Shown: positions 7,120 through 15,974 of the stretch, in pieces
Position numbering within the stretch: the first letter of the stretch is position 1
Layout: each line of letters opens with the position of its first letter
From: DASRUP01 sp036397395
Lineage (GTDB): Bacteria; Patescibacteriota; Minisyncoccia; Minisyncoccales; UBA10102
Direction: 5' to 3'
Length of the DNA stretch: 46,076 nucleotides
NCBI GenBank assembly: GCA_036397395.1
Contig: DASWIZ010000033.1
Coordinates: 1 to 46,076, forward strand
Translations under genes and position numbers: made by a program
Notes under the pieces: generated by a model
What the model saw: the letters and a program-made list of their open reading frames with translations, nothing else
What the model was told of the DNA's origin: nothing
Databases searched by the model: none

Positions 7120-9507
7120 TCCCCTATTAAAACCCCTATAGGATTTTTTTACGAGGGTTGCGAATTTGGTGAAGGTTTTTTTATCTTTGGGTTCAAAGTT
7201 TACAGAGGGGTCAAGGGATTTGGCTAGGTGTAAGCGAAATTGGGCGGGGCGGGAAAAGGCAATTACTCTGGTGCAGTTCTTTTCCTTGGCTAATTGCATT
7301 GCGTGCTCCACAAGCAAAAAACTGGGTGGGGCTGATTTTGAACGCACGATTTTTTTGTCTTCAATTTTGGGATATTCCACCAATACGTTATATCCCATAG
7401 CTTCTGCATCTTCCGGCCGGCCTTGGGGCAGAATTTTTATAAGTTTCGCTCCTTTTTGCATACCTCCTTTTGGTTTAGCGTGAAAGCGCAGTACATTATC
7501 TAAACCTGTTTTTACATAGTCCTCCACAACCGCGTCCGCCAACGCTTGGGAAACCTCTGGCAAAGCAGGGACAGTCCCTGCTTTTGTGTCTTCGGTTACG
7601 GTAATAGACGCGCATACCATTATTTCGCCGTTGGGATTATTGTTTTGCAACGTTCCCTTGCTGGTTGCCGCATCCCATGTTTTCGCAGCCTCCAACTCGG
7701 CACTCGTCATTTGAAGCGCGCTTAGAGTACCCAACAAGCGTTCTTCCTCGTCGAACACGCCGACGAGATAGCCGTTTTTCGCGCGCTGTTCAAATTCTTC
7801 TTGGCTCGAGGCCACCGGCCACCGTTTGTTGTTTATTTCCACTGCTTTCTTGAGTATAGTTTTCTCGTGCGGCTCAATAAAGCGACAGTATAAATGTTGG
7901 TCTTTCTGTTTACCCTGAGCTTGTCGAAGGGCCACCATTTCCTTTACTTTGACGCGCTGAATTTTGCCTGTGGACGTTTTTGGCAACTCTTCATCAAGCA
8001 CAAACACTTTGGAAGGCGCTTCGTAGCGGGAAAGACCCACCAGCTTCCCTTCTGCCCCAAAACGCGTAATTTTTTCTACCAATTCTTTCCCAGAAGCCCG
8101 ATTTCTTCTGTTTGAAGTCAGGCTTCGAACAGTTATTACGGCCGCCACTTCTTCGCCCATGCGGGAATCTTCGTACCCCACCACGCACACCTCGTTTATT
8201 TCAGGAAAGTTCTTGAGTAAGGCGTCTTCCACCGCGGCTGGCGAAATATTTACTCCGCCTTTAATAATAATTTCTTTTATGCGCCCTTTTATAAAAAAGT
8301 ATTTCTGTCTCTGTATTATTTCGTAGTACCCCAGGTCGCCCGAATGAAACCAGCCTTCGAAAAATTCTTTTTCGGTGGCTTCTTTGTTGTTCCAGTAGCC
8401 GTCGCCAAGTACAGGGCCGCGAATGCATAGTTCGCCTTCTTCATTCTCCTTGGCCTCTATCCTGCCCTCTTTCAATACGGTTACGTTGCAGTAAGCCAGC
8501 TCTTTGCCAATGCTGTTCCGTTTCGTGAGCTCCCTATACAATGGGCGAGGCAAATCAATCGGCACGCCAGTTACCCGCAAGGCGGTTTCGGTTTGGCCGT
8601 AGCCTTGCACTACATCTATTCCAAAAGTCTCCATAAAGCGCATCGTTTCTTCCGGCAACACGGGAGCTGAACCAATCAAGATGCGTTTGAAATATAACGG
8701 ATACTTTTTCGAGAAATATTCTTCTTTTCTTGCCAGCAAATCGTGCAAAATCGTAGGAACAATGCTTGTGATCGTGACTGCGTGCTTTGACGCCGCTTCC
8801 CAAAATCGGGAGGCGGAATACCGAGAACTCAACACAATGGTGCCGCCCGCCAACAACGTGGCCAAGGACATCGTTGTGGAATTAATATGGTGCAAAGGCA
8901 GTACAATGCCGAAGCGATCTTCTGCAGAAAGTTTTTGCCATTCTGCTATTCCCTGCGCGTTTGCCATCATAGCTCGCAAAGAAAGCGGCACGCCTTTTGG
9001 GTTTGCCGTGGTACCAGAAGTGTATAATAAGAGATATTCGGCTCCCAGCCCAAAGTCCGGCTTTTTTACGTTTAAAGCCGGACTTTTAGCCACGCCTTCC
9101 AACACTTCCTGTTCATTGTCAAAAAAGACTTTGGCGTTGGCATCTTTGAGTTTGAACTCTTTTCGTTCTGGCGTGTCGCGCTTTACATCTATGGGCACAG
9201 ATGACGTACCAAGTAATCCGGCGGCAAGCTCTAGTATCAAAATCGTTGCCGTATTTTCAAAAGCAAAAGCAACGCGATCGCCTTTTTGCACGCCTTTTTC
9301 CGCCAAAAAACCAGCTGCTTTTTGCGCCAGTTCCAAAAGCTCCTTATACGAAATGCTGTGCTCTTCCCCCAAATCCACGTTTACCGCAATAATAGCCTCT
9401 TTCTTGCCAAATTCTTTGGCGTGATGCTCTAAAAGCTCGGCTATAGACCCAAAAACAGGCTTAAAAGTTTGCTTTTTCCCGTTTTTTTCAAACTCCGTAA
9501 TCTCCAT
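7117..9507 (-). CDS. Acyl-adenylating ligase (ANL superfamily) fused to a GNAT-like domain
   Basis: Residues 1-~540 form an AMP-dependent acyl-CoA/acyl-ACP synthetase: P-loop LLLYTSGTTANPKG, A5 motif GYGQTETALR, A7 GWFHSGDLGYYE, hinge GRIKEIIIKGGVNISP, and the A10 lysine in LPKTSTGKIQRVK. Residues ~555-796 (from CRFIEPHEKTILKKAVEINN) resemble an N-acyltransferase with a GNAT fold. The likely job is to activate a fatty or other carboxylic acid and pass it to an amine, perhaps for lipid or surface modification; substrates are unknown. Between the domains lies ALRQAQGKQ, encoded by a REP-like palindrome inserted in frame. The gene ends inside the T run of the opposing terminator. Confidence 0.85.
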   Translation of the reverse strand: MEITEFEKNGKKQTFKPVFGSIAELLEHHAKEFGKKEAIIAVNVDLGEEHSISYKELLELAQKAAGFLAEKGVQKGDRVAFAFENTATILILELAAGLLGTSSVPIDVKRDTPERKEFKLKDANAKVFFDNEQEVLEGVAKSPALNVKKPDFGLGAEYLLLYTSGTTANPKGVPLSLRAMMANAQGIAEWQKLSAEDRFGIVLPLHHINSTTMSLATLLAGGTIVLSSRYSASRFWEAASKHAVTITSIVPTILHDLLARKEEYFSKKYPLYFKRILIGSAPVLPEETMRFMETFGIDVVQGYGQTETALRVTGVPIDLPRPLYRELTKRNSIGKELAYCNVTVLKEGRIEAKENEEGELCIRGPVLGDGYWNNKEATEKEFFEGWFHSGDLGYYEIIQRQKYFFIKGRIKEIIIKGGVNISPAAVEDALLKNFPEINEVCVVGYEDSRMGEEVAAVITVRSLTSNRRNRASGKELVEKITRFGAEGKLVGLSRYEAPSKVFVLDEELPKTSTGKIQRVKVKEMVALRQAQGKQKDQHLYCRFIEPHEKTILKKAVEINNKRWPVASSQEEFEQRAKNGYLVGVFDEEERLLGTLSALQMTSAELEAAKTWDAATSKGTLQNNNPNGEIMVCASITVTEDTKAGTVPALPEVSQALADAVVEDYVKTGLDNVLRFHAKPKGGMQKGAKLIKILPQGRPEDAEAMGYNVLVEYPKIEDKKIVRSKSAPPSFLLVEHAMQLAKEKNCTRVIAFSRPAQFRLHLAKSLDPSVNFEPKDKKTFTKFATLVKKSYRGFNRG
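7913..7931. repeat. REP-like palindrome inside a coding region
   Basis: CCCTGAGCTTGTCGAAGGG is identical to 45652-45670. It encodes LRQAQG in the linker between the ligase and GNAT-like domains. Confidence 0.8.
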
Positions 9508-9562
9508 AACAACCTTACAGTACCACGATCTCCCCCCTCTTTCAATTTGAAGAAAGGGTTAT

Positions 9563-10675
9563 TTATTTTCTTAAGCCAGAAACCGGAATGGTGAAGTACA
9601 CGCTGGTGCCTTTGTTTTCTTCAGACTCAATCCATATCTTGCCCCCGTGCTTCTCGATGATGTTCTTGGCGATAAACAGCCCCAGTCCGCTCCCGGTCGG
9701 CTGAAGGCGTAGAGCATTGGCTCCGCGGAAAAACTTCGTAAACAAGCGCGCGACGTACTGTTTGGGTATTCCCACGCCCGTATCTCGAACCATCAAAAGA
9801 ATCTCCCTGTCTTTCTGCGTAAGTTCAATGTCAACCCGGCCTTTGGCTTGCGTGTACTGCACCGCGTTGCCCACGATGTTGGACAAAGCCAAACGAAACT
9901 TCACCGGATCGAGAGCAACCTTGGGAAGCTCGCGCAGGGGCTTGTGGAACAAAAGCTGAACGCCTTTTTTTTCTGCAATAACCCTTATCTCCTTGGCAAC
10001 GCTTTCTGCAATCTCGCTAACTGAACCCTTTTCAAACTTATAGTCAAATCTGCCCTCCTCAATACGCACCACATCAAGCAAATCGTTCACCAGGGCTATC
10101 ATGCGTTCATTCGAGTCGTACCCTTTTTGTAAAAGCTCTTTTTGCGCTTTCTTCAGAGCGCCCACATCCCCTTCCAGCGCCATGTACAGCACCCATTTTA
10201 AGGCGGATAAAGGCGTGCGCAATTGGTGGGCGGTAATGGAAAGAAACTCCGACTTCATGCGGGCAACTTCCCCCTCGCGGTTTTTGCTTTCTTGCAACCG
10301 GTCGGTCATTTGGTTAAACGCTTCGAATAAATCGCCAATTTCGTTGTCCGGCCCTTTGGGCAAACGAACCTGAAAATTTTGTTCACTCACTCTCTGGATG
10401 GAAGAATGAAGTTTGCCGAGAGGTACGACAACAAAGATATGTATTGCAAAGAAAAAAACGCCCCCAATGAGACTAAGCACGAATAATACAATAAACCCTT
10501 GCTGGATTGCCACAGATATGGTCGCTTCGCTCACTTCCTCGGGCGGCAACTCTCCGGAAGCAATGCTCAACAGACTATGTTGAAATACCTGTACTGTCAC
10601 AAATACAAAAATAGCTCCCATTAGCAGAAAGAATATGAGCAATCCGAAAAAAAGTGTCCGTAAAGAAAGCCGCAT
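9563..10675 (-). CDS. Membrane histidine kinase with HAMP domain
   Basis: The 370-residue sensor has two membrane helices (~9-31 and ~61-84) around a short outer loop, a HAMP linker (~84-135), a HisKA domain with phospho-acceptor His150 (ITAHQLRTPLSALKW), and an ATPase domain with N box (SNIVGNAVQYT), G1 (DTGVGIPK) and G2 (GSGLGLFIAK). The sensing loop is only ~30 residues, so the signal may be sensed in the membrane or by a partner. No response regulator gene adjoins it; the nearest receiver in the window is at 31186-31578. Confidence 0.92.
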   Translation of the reverse strand: MRLSLRTLFFGLLIFFLLMGAIFVFVTVQVFQHSLLSIASGELPPEEVSEATISVAIQQGFIVLFVLSLIGGVFFFAIHIFVVVPLGKLHSSIQRVSEQNFQVRLPKGPDNEIGDLFEAFNQMTDRLQESKNREGEVARMKSEFLSITAHQLRTPLSALKWVLYMALEGDVGALKKAQKELLQKGYDSNERMIALVNDLLDVVRIEEGRFDYKFEKGSVSEIAESVAKEIRVIAEKKGVQLLFHKPLRELPKVALDPVKFRLALSNIVGNAVQYTQAKGRVDIELTQKDREILLMVRDTGVGIPKQYVARLFTKFFRGANALRLQPTGSGLGLFIAKNIIEKHGGKIWIESEENKGTSVYFTIPVSGLRK

Positions 10676-10700
10676 AAAGAAATCTTTGTCTTATTGTAGC

Positions 10701-10736
10701 AAAAAAACAGGGGTTCAGCCAATTGGCTGAACCCCT
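10701..10736 (-). terminator. Intrinsic terminator after the EthD-like gene
   Basis: A perfect palindrome at 10709-10736 (AGGGGTTCAGCC...GGCTGAACCCCT), followed on the minus strand by seven T residues. Confidence 0.85.
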
Positions 10737-10751
10737 CACGATAGCCAGAAA

Positions 10752-11072
10752 CTAGGCCGGCACGAGATCCTTGATTATTTGCACCTCACCTTTCAATACA
10801 GATAGGTTCTCTGCTCCGCCAGCAAGCCGCTGGGCATCAGCAACCGCGGCCTGTACTTGTGCGTTGGCCTCGACTTGCTTCCATGTCTCCTCGTCTTTAT
10901 AGAACAAGGAGACGCCCTGGGTCACGGGCTTACCGCCCACCTCGCCCTGGACCTGGTCAAGCATTACGCCGAGAGCTTTCTCGGCGAGGATCCCGACCCC
11001 GGGAAGCTGCAGGTGCTTCTGGTACTCGCTTTCTGGAATGGGTGCATGGTAAAGGATTTTTACCTGGTACAT
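10752..11072 (-). CDS. EthD-like dimeric alpha/beta-barrel protein
   Basis: The 106-residue protein resembles the EthD/stress-responsive alpha-beta barrel family: N-terminal MYQVKILYHAP and EYQKHLQLPGVGILAEKA, middle strand SLFYKDEETWKQ, then AQVQAAVADAQRLAGG and a final strand VLKGEVQII. Members are small cytoplasmic dimers, often of unknown substrate. It has a strong AGGAGG site eight bases before the ATG and its own terminator, so it is probably a single-gene, well-translated unit. Confidence 0.65.
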   Translation of the reverse strand: MYQVKILYHAPIPESEYQKHLQLPGVGILAEKALGVMLDQVQGEVGGKPVTQGVSLFYKDEETWKQVEANAQVQAAVADAQRLAGGAENLSVLKGEVQIIKDLVPA

Positions 11073-11148
11073 TGCTTATCCCTCCTAAAAAATTCCCTAC
11101 TTTAATAGTAGGGTCTATGTGTAGTGTATGCAAATAACGAGGTGTTTG

Positions 11149-11490
11149 TCAAGGTTTCATCTCCCCCTGCCCTGGCGGAGAAGACACAACCAACCGGCGC
11201 ATAGCAATAAAAATAAATGCCAGGCCGACGAGCAGAGCGAATTCCGTAAAGTAATTGTGCATCCCGAGGCTTGCGCGCAGGCTCGGCGTAAACAAATCGG
11301 AAAATTCAGAAACCATGTAGAAGAAAAGGCCAAGCACAAAGAGTTTCCACGATTCTCCCATGGGGATGCCTTGCTTTTTTCTTCGGAACCAGACAACCAA
11401 CGCAACAACAAACGTGCTTAACACAAGGAGAAATACTGCTCCATGAAATACTATATTAAGAAGAGGGGCTGCCGCCGGTGTAGGAATCAT
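11149..11490 (-). CDS. Small polytopic membrane protein
   Basis: The 113-residue protein has about three hydrophobic helices (near residues 12-34, 49-66 and 82-98) and basic loops (FRRKKQG). No family was recognised. It is the last of three overlapping genes (11149-12429); its start overlaps the preceding stop by four bases, so translation is likely coupled. Confidence 0.65.
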   Translation of the reverse strand: MIPTPAAAPLLNIVFHGAVFLLVLSTFVVALVVWFRRKKQGIPMGESWKLFVLGLFFYMVSEFSDLFTPSLRASLGMHNYFTEFALLVGLAFIFIAMRRLVVSSPPGQGEMKP

Positions 11491-11903
11491 AGATTTGATG
11501 GTTTAGTCAAAGAAGGTTTTGAGCGCACGAAACTCTTAAAGATATAATAAAAGATGATGGCGATGCCAATAAATTGCAAGGCTTCCACAAGAAGATCAAG
11601 GTTATAGCTGAAAAACACCGTATTCCCCGTTGCCGTAAGCATATTCTGAATCCAATCAATGAACTTTGATACTCCAGAAAGCGTGATACCGAGCAATAAA
11701 AGCGGCAAAAAGAAATCTTTTCTTACTCCATACTGCATAATAGTCATGACAATAATTGCTCCAATAATGAAGTGAAGGATGAGGTTAAAGAAATTCGGCA
11801 ACGCGCACAAACACGCCATATCAATTCCCCATATTCTTCCCGCTTCCAAAACCCAAGAAGGAAGTTTATCGATAAAAAAGAAAATACTAAGAAATTGCTC
11901 CAT
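11487..11903 (-). CDS. Polytopic membrane protein
   Basis: The 138-residue protein has about four hydrophobic segments, including FFNLILHFIIGAIIVMTIM and LQFIGIAIIFYYIFKSFV. It overlaps the upstream gene by 17 bases and the downstream gene by four. The middle one of an apparent three-protein membrane set; unrecognised. Confidence 0.65.
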   Translation of the reverse strand: MEQFLSIFFFIDKLPSWVLEAGRIWGIDMACLCALPNFFNLILHFIIGAIIVMTIMQYGVRKDFFLPLLLLGITLSGVSKFIDWIQNMLTATGNTVFFSYNLDLLVEALQFIGIAIIFYYIFKSFVRSKPSLTKPSNL

Positions 11904-12429
11904 TCTTTCGCGTCAACTTTGTTATTCCTAAAATCAAAAGCCCAACAATAAGAAAGCCGAGGACCGCGGCAATTTCATATCCTTGTTCCTGGTTCGATGA
12001 AATAAGATGGACAATTTTTTCCACCGTAGGCCCGTAGTATGAAGGCACCCCTGTCCCAAACAACTCTCCCGCTACTTTTCCCGCAGAAATTATCCAGGCC
12101 GGTACCACAAAAGCAAGAGGCATGACAAAAACACCGAATGGCAAAGAGAAAATAATTTTTTCAACCAAAGGCCTTTTCGGGAAAAGAAAACCAGCCCACA
12201 CTAAACCAAGAAGAATAAGAAAAAAAGTCCAAAAAACCATTTGCCCTAGATAAGCGGTTACGCTTCCCTGCTGCACTAATCCGGCCGGCGCCTCCTGGCT
12301 ACTTAAAAGCAGCTGATCAATAAGGCCCATTTCTGCTTTCAGCAGCTCATACTCCCAGTCAAACACAACAATATAAGCCGTGGCCATTACTCCAATAACA
12401 ACAAGTGATAGAATTAAGAGGTCTCGCAT
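11887..12429 (-). CDS. Polytopic membrane protein, first gene of a three-gene set
   Basis: The 180-residue protein has a signal-anchor-like N-terminus (LLILSLVVIGVMATAYIVVF), then three further membrane helices and a basic C-terminus (TKLTRKNG). The overlaps with the next two genes suggest a membrane complex or a stepwise-translated operon. No domain was recognised. Confidence 0.65.
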   Translation of the reverse strand: MRDLLILSLVVIGVMATAYIVVFDWEYELLKAEMGLIDQLLLSSQEAPAGLVQQGSVTAYLGQMVFWTFFLILLGLVWAGFLFPKRPLVEKIIFSLPFGVFVMPLAFVVPAWIISAGKVAGELFGTGVPSYYGPTVEKIVHLISSNQEQGYEIAAVLGFLIVGLLILGITKLTRKNGAIS

Positions 12430-12478
12430 TTTGTTTATGTATTATCCCAACATTCAAGAGGGAGTGTCAATGGGGAAA

Positions 12479-12508
12479 ACTAAAAGAGGGCTTTTGTGCC
12501 CTCTTTTT
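12479..12508. terminator. Bidirectional intrinsic terminator
   Basis: AAAGAGGGC (12483-12491) pairs with GCCCTCTTT (12498-12506). T runs exist on both strands. It closes the CmpX-like gene on the minus strand. Confidence 0.75.
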
Positions 12509-12518
12509 CACCTTTTCT

Positions 12519-14024
12519 CTATCTTTTTCGCTTTTTCATTGATTTTATCCATTCGTCCAAGTGCCTTCCGGCAACCTCTCTGCCGCCCAACCCAACCGCC
12601 AGCGCGAACGCCACCGCTACGGCTCCCACCACCAAGGCAAAGGCAACGGTAATAATTTCGTTTGCCAAGCCCATTTGCCGCAACGCCATAGCTCCCGCGA
12701 AAATTAAAATGGAAACACGGGCAACCTGGGCCAGAAAATCGGCTTGCCGGTTTTTACTGTGCGCCACGGCGTTTGAAGCGATATTTGCCAGCCACAGCCC
12801 AATTCCGAATAGAACCAGGCCAAACAGGATGTGCCCTGAAAATACCACGAACTGCGACGTTAAGTCCGCCAACAAGCCAAACCCAAGCAAACTTAAAGAT
12901 TCAATAAGCGCGAACAGGATAACCGCGACCTGCACAATGTATCCCACTACGTCAGAGGGATTCCATTGTTTGTTTACTTCTTTACCAAAACCCAAACGAA
13001 CCAAAATGGCGTCAAAACCAATGGTATGCAGCAGGTTCTGAACCAGCCCGCCAATTACCCTGCCTAAAAAGTATGCCAACACCATTACAAAAAGCGCGGC
13101 GAATATGGAAGGAATCGCGCTTAAAATAATGTTCAGCATATTGCTTGCCGGCTGGGTAACCGCGTCTAACTGCAAAGCGTTTAAAGCGGCAATTAACACG
13201 GGAATAAGCACCAGCGTGTACGCCACTAAGCCAAGCGCCGAAGACAGGGTGTAGGCTCCCAAAAACGGGGTAAGCCCAACGCGTTCTGAAATTTGGTCAA
13301 TTCCTACGGCGCTCAACAAATTCGTAACAATGCGCTGGATAATGCGCGCCACAAACCAGCCTAACAGCAGCAAAAGCCCGGCCGCGAAAATATTGGGCAG
13401 GTAACTTAAGATTTGGCTTGTCATGCCCTGTACCGGGCCAAGCAAACCCTCCAGGCCTAACGCGTCCAGCAAAGCCGGCAAAAACAGCAGGAACATTAAC
13501 CAGTACACCGCGTCTGCCAAAGTTTTTGCCAAAGGCGCTCCTTTTTCCTGCCGGATTCCGGCATCCACCTCTAAACGTTTGTCTATTCTGGCAACGCTTA
13601 ACACGCGGGACACGACCAGCCGCAGCGCGCTTGCGACTATCCAGGCTATTACCAGCACAAATCCGGCTTCCAGCAAACGGGGAAAGTATGCCCCAATTTC
13701 ACCAAGAAAGTTGTTTAGGGATTCCGCTATTATGGTTAAGCCAAGCGTTTCAAAAAACGCGACCAGCGTAAAAAGCAAAATAAGGTAAAATACCAGTTTT
13801 GCTATCCAGCGTTCCACTTCTACTCCTTTTACCGCATGTCCGCCCATAAGCCAGGCGGCAATACGCTCGTCTAGTGTGGTGCGGCGCAGGGCGCTTCGAA
13901 TAATGCCCGCGATAAGCAAAGCGACAATCCAGCCCAGCAATAAAATGGCCAGCGCTCCCACCAAACTGGGAATGTACGAGCCAAATTGTATCGCGATTTC
14001 ATCAAGAAATACCAAATTATTCAT
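12519..14024 (-). CDS. CmpX-like membrane protein with conserved TM-helix repeats
   Basis: The 501-residue protein has about ten membrane helices in repeated blocks of the type IPSLVGALAILLLGWIVA, FPRLLEAGFVLVIAWIVA, LPNIFAAGLLLLLGWFVA and IPSIFAALFVMVLAYFLG. This is the 'conserved TM helix' family related to small-conductance mechanosensitive channels (CmpX type). It probably acts in the cytoplasmic membrane in osmotic or envelope stress. It lacks a recognisable MscS beta domain, so channel activity is an inference. Confidence 0.8.
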   Translation of the reverse strand: MNNLVFLDEIAIQFGSYIPSLVGALAILLLGWIVALLIAGIIRSALRRTTLDERIAAWLMGGHAVKGVEVERWIAKLVFYLILLFTLVAFFETLGLTIIAESLNNFLGEIGAYFPRLLEAGFVLVIAWIVASALRLVVSRVLSVARIDKRLEVDAGIRQEKGAPLAKTLADAVYWLMFLLFLPALLDALGLEGLLGPVQGMTSQILSYLPNIFAAGLLLLLGWFVARIIQRIVTNLLSAVGIDQISERVGLTPFLGAYTLSSALGLVAYTLVLIPVLIAALNALQLDAVTQPASNMLNIILSAIPSIFAALFVMVLAYFLGRVIGGLVQNLLHTIGFDAILVRLGFGKEVNKQWNPSDVVGYIVQVAVILFALIESLSLLGFGLLADLTSQFVVFSGHILFGLVLFGIGLWLANIASNAVAHSKNRQADFLAQVARVSILIFAGAMALRQMGLANEIITVAFALVVGAVAVAFALAVGLGGREVAGRHLDEWIKSMKKRKR

Positions 14025-14114
14025 AATGTTTTATTGTTTCGTAACAAAATGCTGTTAAATTTTATACGACCGTTTTTTAGTAATATATTTTGTTTATACA
14101 TTATACCTTGCCCA

Positions 14115-14153
14115 AACAAAAAACAGAAACATGTTTTCCACACGTTCCTGTTT
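14115..14153 (-). terminator. Terminator hairpin, copy 1 of 3
   Basis: AAACAGAAACATGT (14121-14134) pairs with ACACGTTCCTGTTT (14140-14153) with G-T pairs; a T run follows on the minus strand. It ends the 302-residue gene at 14178-15086. Nearly identical to 15105-15137 and 15924-15956. Confidence 0.8.
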
Positions 14154-14177
14154 TGCAAAGAAAATTTGCGCTCTTCG

Positions 14178-15086
14178 TTACAGATTTACTTGCTCATAAA
14201 GATTTTTAAGCTCTTGAGATTGTTGTTCGAGTGACTTGAATCCTTGGGCGATATTCGATTCCGCAATATACGCCTGGCCATGTTCTTTTATTTGTTGGTT
14301 TCTCTCTTCATTTCGTTCTGCGTTTGCTTCAACTGCTGGACCTATCAGTTCGTACTGGAACAATCGGTAGTATTCGTTAAACTTCAAAAAGGTTTCCTTT
14401 ATATCTTTAAGATTTTCCTTGCGTATTTCATACGCAAAAGGATCAACGCCTTCGGGCACTTCAAGATTATTAATTCTTGATAAGGCGTCTTGGGCGTAAT
14501 CAGCAACGCTTTGAGTTTGAGTAATAAAAGGGGTTCGGTCGCCTCCCGAATACCGCATTTCGTCATACGCACCAATCTCTCGATCCAAGTCATCCCCATA
14601 AGCGTCTATAACTTTTTTATAAAATACCTGGTCTGCAAGGTTTAAACTTACAATCCTTTCTCCTTCTGCAAAATAAGCATCCAGTGTGTTGCCTAAAACG
14701 GCAACCTTTTGGGGAACCGGCAGTTGGGCAATAGTGTCTTGGGCCTCCTTTATGTCCCCCAAAACGGCGTCTAACTCTTCAATATCCAAAATTGCGTCAT
14801 CTCTTGCGTCTTCTCGCCTATGATACTGCGTGTTTCTATCGAGAAACGTGTTTTCTTTTACAGTAGAGACTTGCGTTGCAATGCCCTCAAAAGCTGTGTG
14901 AGATTTTTCGATATACTCTTGCGCCTGCACCCCTGGGACATACCACAAAAAGTAAAGCGCAGCGGCAACCCCAATAAGAATAACACTTATTAACAAAACA
15001 GCTATCAATAAGTATTTTTTCCGAGATGAAGATTTTTGATTTTGAGCAAAACTCTCGATCACTTTTCCTTGCTGCGCATTATCCAT
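14178..15086 (-). CDS. Single-pass membrane protein with long outer helical domain
   Basis: The 302-residue protein has a basic N-terminal stretch (SSSRKKY), one helix (~26-49) and a ~250-residue polar, highly charged, largely helical outer region (for example RNEERNQQIKEHGQAY). A type II (N-in) orientation is likely. No catalytic motif or family was recognised; it could be a coiled-coil scaffold or sensor. Confidence 0.7.
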   Translation of the reverse strand: MDNAQQGKVIESFAQNQKSSSRKKYLLIAVLLISVILIGVAAALYFLWYVPGVQAQEYIEKSHTAFEGIATQVSTVKENTFLDRNTQYHRREDARDDAILDIEELDAVLGDIKEAQDTIAQLPVPQKVAVLGNTLDAYFAEGERIVSLNLADQVFYKKVIDAYGDDLDREIGAYDEMRYSGGDRTPFITQTQSVADYAQDALSRINNLEVPEGVDPFAYEIRKENLKDIKETFLKFNEYYRLFQYELIGPAVEANAERNEERNQQIKEHGQAYIAESNIAQGFKSLEQQSQELKNLYEQVNL

Positions 15087-15100
15087 TTAGTAATATTACC

Positions 15101-15137
15101 AAAAAAACAGAAACATGTTTTCCACACGTTCCTGTTT
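15101..15137 (-). terminator. Terminator hairpin, copy 2 of 3
   Basis: Same 14-bp stem and TTTCC loop as copy 1. It lies just after the last in-frame remnant of dinD, suggesting it once ended that gene. Confidence 0.8.
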
Positions 15138-15158
15138 TTTGCAAAACTAGAAACTATC

Positions 15159-15868
15159 TTACTCCTTCTTTTTGCCCGGAAGCTTCTTTACCGTTTTCTC
15201 TAACTGCTTTATTTCTTTCTTTATCTCTCTAATATGCTTTTCTGCCGGCAACCGCTCTGGCGGTGTGCCGCCAATTCAGAAGAACCAGCCCTATCTAATA
15301 ATTCTCCTTTTTTAATGCCTTTTCTCTGCTCAATATCAGATAACGGCATGCCGTAAAGACCTTTATACCCGGCGTCATTAAAGAGTCCGAATTTCGTTAC
15401 GCCAGACTACCTGGCGGTCTTAAAAAGTTTTTTATTTTGGTCAGATACCTCGTTCCGAATAAATAATCTCTTTGAGGCGTCTGGCAACTGCTCAAAAATC
15501 TCCTGCCGCCGCGTTTGTATGGCAAAGTATGTTTGCGCCAAAGCTATAGCCTCTTTTTTAGGATCGCCGTTTTGGGCAATAAGATAGCAAGCATATCGGC
15601 TTAGCTTATAATCGGTTACCGCGCGAGCCGTCTTTGAGCCTATTGAGACCATTTTCGTGTCTTTACGAAAATGGTCCTCTATGGTCTGGCCGCTATTTAC
15701 GCAGGCGCGTTGAGCTCGTTTTATCGTTTCTTGTGCGTTTTCCCACCTCTCATATTCAAGCATTGCCATCAGCTGTCTTGCTTCCCAATATTCAACACCA
15801 TTTTCGTCAATTTTTTTAATGCTCTCAAAATCCTTATGGGGGCCTAAAGGTATTATATCGTTAGCCAT
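15159..15868 (-). pseudogene. dinD: Decayed dinD (BRO-N domain DNA-damage-inducible protein D)
   Basis: The intact 5' part (15407-15868, 153 residues, MANDIIPLGPHKDFESIKK... to KKLFKTAR) is the BRO-N/DinD domain. After a TAG at 15407-15409 the same frame continues as SGVTKFGLFNDAGYKGLYG and KGIKKGELLDRAGSSELAA, the expected DinD middle. At ~15255 a TGGCGG-TGTG-CCGCCA palindrome occurs, the frame shifts and ~30 residues are missing; the C-terminal tail (PPERLPAEKHIREIKKEI) then runs to a TAA at 15159. So the gene has a stop, a deletion and a frameshift. A truncated N-terminal protein could still be made. Confidence 0.8.
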
Positions 15869-15920
15869 AAACCCATTTTACCCACAAAAAAGAAAAGGGC
15901 AAGACTACCCCACTCCAAAC

Positions 15921-15956
15921 AAAAAACAGAAACACGTTTTCCACACGTTTCTGTTT
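15921..15956 (-). terminator. Terminator hairpin, copy 3 of 3
   Basis: AAACAGAAACACGT (15924-15937) pairs with ACACGTTTCTGTTT (15943-15956); a T run follows on the minus strand. It ends the PP2C-like gene. Confidence 0.8.
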
Positions 15957-15974
15957 TTTGCAGAACTTTAACAG

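Noticed and set aside
8681..9424. 247-residue plus-strand frame opposite the ligase
   Set aside because: The opposite strand carries all ANL motifs; no motif or ribosome site here.
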